A stretch of DNA of 64,000 bases from Pycnococcus provasolii. Lineage: Eukaryota; Chlorophyta; Pseudoscourfieldiophyceae; Pseudoscourfieldiales; Pycnococcaceae. Position 1 is the stretch's first letter, and each line of letters opens with the position of its first letter. Below are positions 57,064 through 64,000 of this stretch, piece after piece. The stretch covers positions 372,001 through 436,000 of the forward strand of contig OW568880.1 in the NCBI GenBank assembly GCA_938743325.2. The letters run 5' to 3'. The notes under the pieces are model-generated. The model did not search any database and had not been told where the DNA came from. It worked only from the letters and a program-made list of their open reading frames with translations. A program made the translations under genes and the position numbers.

Positions 57064-58986
57064 ATGGTCTCCAGCGTTGGTGGTGGTGGAGGTGGTTACG
57101 GTAGTGGTCTCAGGGGTGGTGTCCGCTCTCGTGTCCGTGGTGTCTCTCGTGGTGTCGCTTGTCGGTTATCTTGTCGCTTATCTTGTCGATTAGCGTCATC
57201 TTGTCGTGGGGTTGGTGGGGCGTGTGGTTCTTGTGGTGTGATGACTCCTGGATCTTCTCCTGCTGGGAATCTATCTCTGCTCCCACCTTTACCATCTCAT
57301 ACATCTCGGCACATCTCGGGGGTGTCTCGTGCCGCTCAGCACAACTCCGGCGGTGTTGTCAACAACAGGCGAACGACACCACCGCTTACGTTGGAACCTG
57401 TACAAGCATCCGCGGAATCTGCAGTGGAAGTCGACGAAGACTGCCTGCTGGAACCGCCCGCACGGCGCGTTGCCGTGATTGTTGAGCCGTCGCCGTTCAG
57501 CCACGTCTCGGGCATGAAGAACCGATTCCTGCAGCTGATTAGAACGTTGCGAGGTGCCGGCGACGAAGTGCTCGTTGTCACGCCCGACCCCAACTGCCCG
57601 GAGTTTTACCACGGAGCGAAGTGCCAGCACGTCGCCGGATTCCGACTCCCGCTGTACGGAGCGCCGACGCTCCTGCTCTCGTTGGGACTCTCCATCAGGC
57701 TCTTCGTGAACCTGTGGAAGCTCAAGCCGCACGTCATACACGTTAGCAGTCCCGGGCTCCTCGTGTTTGCGTCCATCCTGTACTCGAGACTGCTTCACGT
57801 GCCGCTCGTCGTGTCGTACCACACGCACATACCCGAGTACATCCCACGGTACACGTGGCGAGGACTCGTCGAGCCAATGTGGTCAGTGATCCGGTTCTGC
57901 TCACGTGCGGCGCACCGAACGCTCGTCACGTCTACAATCATGCGCGACGAACTTGGACAGCACGGCGTGGACAACATCGGCGTTTGGCCAAAGGGTGTGG
58001 ACACCGACCGCTTTCACCCGCGATTCCGCGAGGGAGGCGGGTCGCCCGCGCTTATGCGCGTTGCCACGCCGCCCGCGGAGCTAGACGACGCCGACGTCGA
58101 CGCGTCACCGTTGACGGGAGCCGCGATGCGCAAGGTCATGACAGGAGGTCGGTCGGGAAAGCTGCTCATCTGCGTGGGCCGCCTTGGCGCGGAGAAGAAC
58201 CTCTTCGACCTGAAGGACATCCTTGCGAAGGTGCAGCAGACGCCCGGGCTTGAAGACACGAGCCTGTGCCTCGTTGGCGACGGACCGTCGCGTAAGGAAC
58301 TCGAGGCTCACTTCGAAGGAACGAATACCGTGTTCCTTGGCATGGTGACTGGAGACGACCTCAGCCAGGCTTACGCGAATGGAGACGTCTTCGTGATGCC
58401 CAGCGAGTCCGAGACGCTCGGTTTCGTTGTACTGGAGGCTATGGCGAGCGGCGTTCCTTGCGTCGCGGTCGCCGCGGGTGGATTGCTCGACATCATTGAA
58501 GACGGGCGCACGGGACTCTTCTACCCAAGCGGCGACTTTGACAAGGCGGCGGAGCTCACCGTCAAGCTGCTGAAAGATGACAAGGCGCGAGAGGAACTTG
58601 CGTGCTCGTCGCGAAGGGAGGCGGAGAGGTTCGGATGGGCAGCCGCAACGGGAACGCTGCGGCGATGCGACTACACTATTGCCATCAGGCATCACCGCGA
58701 ACGTCGTAAGTGGTCGCCGCTTAGTATGCTGCGCAGATTCCTCTTCTTTCATTTGCCGCAATTCCTGCGACGGAAAACAACCATCGCGGCACTGGCGTTG
58801 CTGACGGTTGGAGTGCACTTTGGATATGTGCATCCGATTGCTTTCATCAAGGGATTCCCAATCAAACCGGTTCTATTGCTCGTGCCAGTTTGGCTGATTG
58901 TGAGTCTTGCCAATAGCATTCGCCAGTTTAGACAGCTCTTTGGCACATACGATAACGGGCGCGGAGCATTCCTGGAGGCGAATTAA
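57064..58986 (+). CDS. SQD2: SQD2-type sulfoquinovosyltransferase
   Basis: 640 residues from the ATG at 57064. It matches plant SQD2 across the GT4 fold: VAVIVEPSPFSHVSGMKNRF, DEVLVVTPD, VIHVSSPGLLVFA, VVSYHTHIPEYIPRYT, WSVIRFCSRAAH, WPKGVDTDRFHPRFR, GRLGAEKNLFDL, GDDLSQAYANGDVFVMPSES and ETLGFVVLEAMASGVP. It should transfer sulfoquinovose from UDP-sulfoquinovose to diacylglycerol, making the plastid sulfolipid SQDG. The Gly/Arg/Ser-rich first 100 residues serve as a transit region. Two C-terminal hydrophobic helices (TTIAALALLTVGVHFGYV and LLLVPVWLIVSLA) are not part of land-plant SQD2 as I recall it and would anchor it in the envelope. Confidence 0.95.
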   Translation: MVSSVGGGGGGYGSGLRGGVRSRVRGVSRGVACRLSCRLSCRLASSCRGVGGACGSCGVMTPGSSPAGNLSLLPPLPSHTSRHISGVSRAAQHNSGGVVNNRRTTPPLTLEPVQASAESAVEVDEDCLLEPPARRVAVIVEPSPFSHVSGMKNRFLQLIRTLRGAGDEVLVVTPDPNCPEFYHGAKCQHVAGFRLPLYGAPTLLLSLGLSIRLFVNLWKLKPHVIHVSSPGLLVFASILYSRLLHVPLVVSYHTHIPEYIPRYTWRGLVEPMWSVIRFCSRAAHRTLVTSTIMRDELGQHGVDNIGVWPKGVDTDRFHPRFREGGGSPALMRVATPPAELDDADVDASPLTGAAMRKVMTGGRSGKLLICVGRLGAEKNLFDLKDILAKVQQTPGLEDTSLCLVGDGPSRKELEAHFEGTNTVFLGMVTGDDLSQAYANGDVFVMPSESETLGFVVLEAMASGVPCVAVAAGGLLDIIEDGRTGLFYPSGDFDKAAELTVKLLKDDKAREELACSSRREAERFGWAAATGTLRRCDYTIAIRHHRERRKWSPLSMLRRFLFFHLPQFLRRKTTIAALALLTVGVHFGYVHPIAFIKGFPIKPVLLLVPVWLIVSLANSIRQFRQLFGTYDNGRGAFLEAN

Positions 58987-59367
58987 GAAGAAATAATGGT
59001 TGTATAGAACCTTTTTTTCTAAACCCACAACGTCCAAAGTCGCCGATAAGGCCACCAAAGTCGCTTCCCCTAGCACTGTTGTCGCCTGTAAGCGCGATCA
59101 GATAGAGGTTCTGCAGTACGTGGGGAGGTGGTGGTGTGAAGCGACACTGACGGGGTTCCGTCGCAAAATCCATTTTCTGAGTGGCATCGTGGAGGAGAAG
59201 TCTGGGATCCCGCTCGAGCCAAGATTCAAAGGGCGGCGCACAACGTTCCCGGCGCTTAGTTCGTGTGCGGACCTCCCGGAGGTCCCTTTTGGATCTATTC
59301 TTTTGAATGAATTTATCCTTTCTCACTTCTGAAGAGACAACACTCTTATTAATTTTACAAATTGTTT
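58987..59367. other. convergent intergenic region, unassigned
   Basis: A + strand open frame over 59000-59332 (KVADKATKVASPSTVVACKR, WWCEATLTGFRRKIHFLSGI) has protein-like composition but no ATG start and no family I can name. No repeat or RNA gene seen. It could be a decayed fragment or long 3' UTR. Confidence 0.3.
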
Positions 59368-62300
59368 TTACACAGTCGCACCAGCCATGTCTTTGAGCGA
59401 CAATTTCGCTCCCGGCTGAGCATCCATCATGACACGCTTGTACAAGTTTTTGAATGCCGTGCGACTAGGCTCCGGTCGTCCACGGAAGGTGACGAAGAAG
59501 CGCGCGTAGTTCTGCGTCATTTCCAGATCAACGTCGCCATGGATGGGAGTCATCGTAACCTTCGGGTTGTCGTGAAGCTCTGTGGGAGGGATTGACTTAT
59601 CTCGCGATGCTTCGGGAAGTCTTGAACGGTACGTGGCATCATCCACAACGAGAACCTCCAGCAAGTTGAGCGGCTCGTAGTCAAACTTTTCAGAAGTGCG
59701 CTCGCGGAAGTGCTCGATGCCAATGGTGTAGACGTGCACCTCTCGCCAAACGTCATCGCCTTGGCGCGCGACGAAGTACACCTTGTGCGGTGTTCGAACT
59801 TCGCGAATGCTCTGCGACTCCGACTGCGAGTCGAGAATAGCGTCGAGTCCCGTCTTGTGCTTGAAGTCTTTGCCAAGTATACCGCGCGTCTCCATCTCCT
59901 TCATGAAAATACTCGCCATATCCATGGGGAGAAGTGTCACTGGCGCGAAGAGAGGCTTGGCGTAGCTTACCAGAACGCGGCGTAGGATGCAAGCCTTTGC
60001 GTCAATTGTCATCGTGATGCGAACGAGCGTGTTATTCCAACGCTTCAGCTGCTTCTTGTTGCGCTTATTCAACTCGTAGCTGATGGTGCTATCGAGCGTG
60101 ACGCTGCGACCGGTGTCTGTGTGCTGCACAGGATTCATCTCCTTAAGCAGCACCGCAAGCTTCGCCGGATCATAAGGCTGGTTCAACACAGTCATCCACC
60201 GCACTCGCCCGAGCCTACTCTCCCTGTACTGCATGAGAGCTCTGAACGTCGCAGCGGCCAGAGCACACCAGACGGCTATGCTCCCGATCAGCCAGTAGAA
60301 TTTCTCGCTGAGAACGATGGGGTAGAGCAAATTCACGCGGTACCAACCCTCGGAGAACACCAGCGAGTATCCACCAACGATTCGATCGAGCGCGCGGAAT
60401 GCGAATCGCGCGCAGTATATGCCACCCATAAGCGCATACGCACCCTCGTCGCCAATCTTCGTCAGGCTGAGCACGCCAGACAACCTGTACTGATACGCCA
60501 CGTCGCGCTTAAGCCTCTCCTTGTAGATCTCGTTCATCTGCTTCGCGCGGCGACGCAGAAGCTCGACATCGTTTGTCCACTGCTTCAGCTTGTTGAACAG
60601 GTCCACGCAGCGCTTCGCGAGGCTGATCTCCTTCGGGACCACCTGGAGAAGATGCAGTAGCTTGACGCCCTCCTTCGATAGGGCCAACCTGCGCTTCTCC
60701 GCGGATATCTTTTTGTTCTGCTCGAGACTGTCGTTGAGCAAGTACAGCACCTCTTCCATGATCAGAAGGCGCTCGCTGAGCTCGAAAATCTTGCTTGTCA
60801 CCGCGGGCAAACCGGAGCTCTCGTACTCGCAGACGGCTAGCATCTGATGAACATCTTTCAGGTCGTCGTCGGTGGCAAAAAGGCTGGTGTTGAAAGAGTC
60901 AAGGAAGGTGGTGCGAGCTTGCACCGACATATAGCTGAGAAGGGTGTCCTCGTGCTGCTTCCACTCAGGACCGGCGTACAGCAGCCCCTCCGAGCCGAAG
61001 ATGAGCACGTCGGTTTCGTTGACGTCAAACGCATGCTGCGTGTCACCAATTACCTGCTTGATCTCACACTCCATTGCGTCGCCGTCGAGGTAGCGTTTAG
61101 CTCGCATCTTTGGCTCGATGCGCGATGCAATGAACAGCTGCATTTTCTGGCGTGAGTTGACATTTTCGCCAAATACCGTCTTAAGCCATACGCGCTGCCG
61201 CGTGCTGAGCAGAGATCCCACCACCTCGGAGCTGTCCACTGTGATGTCGACCATCACGCGTGAGAGTGAGTCGAGCGATATGTCTTGGTAGACCTTATCA
61301 CTCACACTCTCCACACGAAGGCTGTTAAATGATGTACCATTCTGGTCAAAGCGCATTCCAAAGTGCTCAACCTGAACGATGCCGGGCTCCTCCGGAAAGT
61401 CCACCACCGTTTCCAGCATGACATGATCGGATGGATCGTAGCTGTTAATGGAGACTCGCGTTAAGCCGGTGGGAACCTCCAGCATCGTCTCACCGGGATT
61501 CTCGTCAATAGTCTCCGTCAGGTAACCTCCCTTGTTGTGCTCGAGCACGCCGAGGCGATTGGACAGATCCGTCATCTGCGAAACGCCCGTGGGGATCCAT
61601 TCCGCGATGAAGACAAGCACGTCGGTGAGCGAAATTTGCACATCCATCTCATCCTTGATGTTCGTGGCACCATACGAGGACTCGTGCGCGCGGTGCGCAT
61701 TGCTCGTCACCTCGAGGCCAGCCTTTCGCATGCTAACTGGTATGTACGGGCTCGTCACGTACGAAACGTCCTCCACCTCGGTCACCGTCGATTCACGCAC
61801 CAGAGCGCCCTCGTCGTCATTCAGCACGAATATCTCCTCGTCATCATTCCAGGTTACTGTGAGCAGCTTCTCCTCCCACATCACCGTGGTTACATCGAGC
61901 TCGTCCACCGGATCGTCGTCGCCCATCGCGTCACCCGGCGTGCGAATGAGCGAGTTGACGAGCCTTTTATCCTGCACGGGAAAATCCCGACGTTCGAGCA
62001 GCTTGACGGATGTCGGCAACACCTGATACGCAATACTTGGTCGATTGTACTTATCCATCATGCGCAGTGCACGAACCAGGCCAGCCTCGACAAGGTCGTC
62101 GACGTGATCCTGTGCCTCCTTCGACTCGTTGATGTAGATGCGCTTGTTGTTCACGAAGACCGACGTTGGCGCGTAGTCAAAGTCAAAGACATTCGACACG
62201 ACGCCCTCGTAGATCAGCACAGTGAGTGGAATTTTGCGCACCCACATTTCCTTGTCGTCCCAAGTCTCTGCCACATGGCTGTACTTGCTCATTAGGTAGA

Positions 62301-64000
62301 GAATCTTCCAGTGCTCGTCGTCGAACGTGTCCAGCATGTGTTTGATCCGAGCCTCCTTCTCCTCGTCGTCTACGTGGTCCGTGTAGATGACCTTGTACCC
62401 GCCCGTCGGGCGGAAGCAGTCGAATGTAAGCTTATTCGAGTTGATGTGGTGCATCATCTGCTTGAAGAGGTTTCCGTGCGCGTAGAAGGGCTCGTCGTTA
62501 ACGAGCTTATCGTTCAGATAGAGGTACGCGTGGATCATGGAATGCAGCAGAGTCTCCTTCACCTGAACGTGCAGACGAAAGCGCCGATAAGAAATCGGAA
62601 TTCGAATGTGGCAGTGCTTGGCGAGTGCGCCCGTGTTCGACTTCTGCAGCTTGCAGCAGATACCGGCGCACAGCATCATGCGACTGCCCTGCCACCACGG
62701 CGGAACAGTCGAGCAGAGGCAGTAGCGAAACTCGGTATCATCCTCCTCGCGATCTAGCCAGCTCCACGTGCACGCCTTCGTGAGAGTGTGCTCGAAGTAC
62801 GTTTGATCGTAGAAGTGAAACAGCGCATTCACGTCAGTCCATGCGTCTGGATTCACAGCGCCAAGGTGAATTGTTTTCTTGTTCGCGTCGAGCAGCTGCT
62901 TCGCACGTTCCCACTTCGACGTTGCGGCGGGATCGCCTCGGTTCCTCGTATGATCGGTTCCCGCTTCGAAGTGGCCACTAATTTCACGTTCGCCCTCGCG
63001 CCGCGGCTGGAACGTCTTGCGGCTCGCGCGCTGCGCCGCAATCTCGCCGTCGATCGTGTCCTGCGTGTGCCGATCGAACACCTCGGCGTGTGCCGATACG
63101 ACGCGTTTCGGCGGAGCACGCATGGCGGCCGCGCGTGCCACGGCGCGTGGGTCAAGCATCGACGGTGCAGACTCGCGATTCACCCCATCCGCGCTGCGTG
63201 GTGGATGGGAGCGAGGATCATGGCGGGCGGGACGGTTCGCGATCGGCCCCTCGAGCTCGGGAGCACCCAGCTCATTACCGCCGTGCAGATATGGCATGCT
63301 CGCAGCCGCTCGCGCCACCATTTCGGCATCCACGCCCGCGACGCTTGGGCGATGGCGCGACATAAAGGTGTCCACTCTAGCTTCTTCCATGGCATTTTGA
63401 AGCACGACGTCAGGTGCAGACTCGCGATCGCGGAGATTATCGAATGCATAGGTCTGGCTATCTCGAGGCGGCTGCACGGGTGCATTGTGCATCCCACGCA
63501 CGGCCCTCATCTGATGCGCAGCCGTCTCGATCCCGTATCCCGCGGTGCTGTCGCGTGCCTGCATCATTCTATTATGCGCAGTCACTTGAGCGTCCGTCAC
63601 ATCTGTGTTGCTCTGCCTTTCGTCCAAGGCGAGCATGTACGAAGGCTGCGCCTCGATCGGTTGGCCATTCTCCATAGTGCTCACTCCTGACGCCGTGACG
63701 AATCTCTCCTCCTGGTGCGCCGGCACGCCGCTGATACTTTGTCTGCGATTCATCGCCGTGAAGTCGTGTGCAGGTGGCGGCAGCACCGTCGGGGCGGCGG
63801 CCTGGTCTTGAAAGTCATTGGGCCGTGTGGGAGCATTTTGAGATGCAAACTGGCGTTGCCTCTCGAGCTCCTCCTCGATGGACATCCGACGACGCATTCT
63901 CGGCTCGGTTGCAGGCTCATTCGTCCTTGGTGCTTGCTGCCGCCTCGTAGCTTGAACAGCCTCAGATGGTGCCGAGTCCGCTGGGGCGTACTGCACCTGC
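59368..64000 (-). CDS. very large membrane protein with SprT/Spartan-like domain, 5'-truncated by the window
   Basis: The frame is open to the right edge, so the N-terminus is missing; at least 1542 residues are seen. After about 370 disordered, repeat-poor residues comes a SprT-like domain: LFHFYDQTYFEHTL, then MMLCAGICC, LLHSMIHAYLYLND, AHGNLFKQMMHHIN, following the Spartan (SPRTN) order. The metal motif HExxH reads HSMIH (62530-62544), so both His ligands remain, as does the third in AHG, but the catalytic Glu is Ser. About 950 further residues show no known domain: beta-rich segments (DEEEIFVLN-type), a coiled-coil region (about 60560-60800), one or two membrane helices (about 60235-60330) and a final globular part. 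Function unknown; possibly a protease-dead Spartan relative. Confidence 0.8.
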   Translation of the reverse strand, partial: QVQYAPADSAPSEAVQATRRQQAPRTNEPATEPRMRRRMSIEEELERQRQFASQNAPTRPNDFQDQAAAPTVLPPPAHDFTAMNRRQSISGVPAHQEERFVTASGVSTMENGQPIEAQPSYMLALDERQSNTDVTDAQVTAHNRMMQARDSTAGYGIETAAHQMRAVRGMHNAPVQPPRDSQTYAFDNLRDRESAPDVVLQNAMEEARVDTFMSRHRPSVAGVDAEMVARAAASMPYLHGGNELGAPELEGPIANRPARHDPRSHPPRSADGVNRESAPSMLDPRAVARAAAMRAPPKRVVSAHAEVFDRHTQDTIDGEIAAQRASRKTFQPRREGEREISGHFEAGTDHTRNRGDPAATSKWERAKQLLDANKKTIHLGAVNPDAWTDVNALFHFYDQTYFEHTLTKACTWSWLDREEDDTEFRYCLCSTVPPWWQGSRMMLCAGICCKLQKSNTGALAKHCHIRIPISYRRFRLHVQVKETLLHSMIHAYLYLNDKLVNDEPFYAHGNLFKQMMHHINSNKLTFDCFRPTGGYKVIYTDHVDDEEKEARIKHMLDTFDDEHWKILYLMSKYSHVAETWDDKEMWVRKIPLTVLIYEGVVSNVFDFDYAPTSVFVNNKRIYINESKEAQDHVDDLVEAGLVRALRMMDKYNRPSIAYQVLPTSVKLLERRDFPVQDKRLVNSLIRTPGDAMGDDDPVDELDVTTVMWEEKLLTVTWNDDEEIFVLNDDEGALVRESTVTEVEDVSYVTSPYIPVSMRKAGLEVTSNAHRAHESSYGATNIKDEMDVQISLTDVLVFIAEWIPTGVSQMTDLSNRLGVLEHNKGGYLTETIDENPGETMLEVPTGLTRVSINSYDPSDHVMLETVVDFPEEPGIVQVEHFGMRFDQNGTSFNSLRVESVSDKVYQDISLDSLSRVMVDITVDSSEVVGSLLSTRQRVWLKTVFGENVNSRQKMQLFIASRIEPKMRAKRYLDGDAMECEIKQVIGDTQHAFDVNETDVLIFGSEGLLYAGPEWKQHEDTLLSYMSVQARTTFLDSFNTSLFATDDDLKDVHQMLAVCEYESSGLPAVTSKIFELSERLLIMEEVLYLLNDSLEQNKKISAEKRRLALSKEGVKLLHLLQVVPKEISLAKRCVDLFNKLKQWTNDVELLRRRAKQMNEIYKERLKRDVAYQYRLSGVLSLTKIGDEGAYALMGGIYCARFAFRALDRIVGGYSLVFSEGWYRVNLLYPIVLSEKFYWLIGSIAVWCALAAATFRALMQYRESRLGRVRWMTVLNQPYDPAKLAVLLKEMNPVQHTDTGRSVTLDSTISYELNKRNKKQLKRWNNTLVRITMTIDAKACILRRVLVSYAKPLFAPVTLLPMDMASIFMKEMETRGILGKDFKHKTGLDAILDSQSESQSIREVRTPHKVYFVARQGDDVWREVHVYTIGIEHFRERTSEKFDYEPLNLLEVLVVDDATYRSRLPEASRDKSIPPTELHDNPKVTMTPIHGDVDLEMTQNYARFFVTFRGRPEPSRTAFKNLYKRVMMDAQPGAKLSLKDMAGATV

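Noticed and set aside
1-64000. CRISPR arrays, rRNA and tRNA genes
   Set aside because: No spaced direct repeats of CRISPR type and no rRNA-like stretch were seen. I found no convincing tRNA T-loop and anticodon-arm pair by eye, but a covariance-model scan would be needed to exclude tRNAs.
1-64000. Bacterial contamination, suggested by many intronless genes
   Set aside because: Two genes need GT-AG introns, and NEP1, XPD, PDCD5, RPC4-like and SQD2 are eukaryotic in type.

Overview
The window looks like nuclear DNA from a compact, intron-poor eukaryote, most likely a small green alga (prasinophyte or other chlorophyte). This is inferred from four things: an SQD2-type sulfolipid synthase; several proteins with plastid or thylakoid-like targeting sequences; a pherophorin-style PPPSPP-rich surface protein; and a REX1-B homologue, a family first named in Chlamydomonas. 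Coding GC is high, most genes are single open frames, and only two genes clearly need a GT-AG intron (phytanoyl-CoA dioxygenase-like and class 3 lipase). Bacterial origin is excluded by the introns and by the gene content (XPD, NEP1, PDCD5, RPC4). The species cannot be fixed from sequence alone.

Layout. 0.5-10.5 kb: a giant proline-rich membrane protein, an unknown protein, a cytochrome P450 and ornithine aminotransferase. 11.5-17.5 kb: a HEAT-like protein, PDCD5, a UvrD-type helicase and a two-exon PhyH-like dioxygenase. 17.6-21.2 kb: a plastid-type protein made of a duplicated 80-residue Cys module, an acidic low-complexity tail-anchored protein and a secreted somatomedin-B-like protein. 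21.5-23.7 kb: a complete Tc1/mariner-type DNA transposon with 102-bp identical inverted ends and a TA target duplication. 24-29.5 kb: a coiled-coil protein, a 92-residue Cys/Ala/Gly protein, an alpha/beta hydrolase and a BAR-like coiled-coil protein. 29.5-31.2 kb: no whole gene, only decayed coding fragments. 31.3-43.3 kb: NEP1/EMG1, RPC4-like, an APE2-like endonuclease, TRM11, a plastid-type GNAT, a short orphan frame, an FHA protein and REX1-B. 44.3-49.6 kb: a fused triple aldo-keto reductase and a two-exon lipase. 50.9-59 kb: an Ala-rich thylakoid-type protein, XPD/RAD3, a nest of transposon fossils (piggyBac-like, Ty3/gypsy RT, a possible LINE piece) and SQD2. 59.4-64 kb: a very large protein with a SprT/Spartan-like domain whose HExxH motif reads HSMIH; it runs off the right edge.

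Two system-level patterns stand out. First, short TTAGGG / CCCTAA arrays, from near-perfect to degenerate, recur about 90-300 bases upstream of start codons and are absent from the spaces between convergent genes. Where they are missing, a G or C homopolymer or G-rich run often takes the same position. This looks like a telo-box-like or G-quadruplex-like promoter feature rather than relics of chromosome ends. Second, DNA repair and genome-maintenance genes are frequent here (UvrD-type helicase, APE2-like, REX1-B, XPD, Spartan-like), though nothing shows they are co-regulated.

Start codons were placed at the first plausible ATG. Several frames stay open further upstream, only through TTG or GTG codons.
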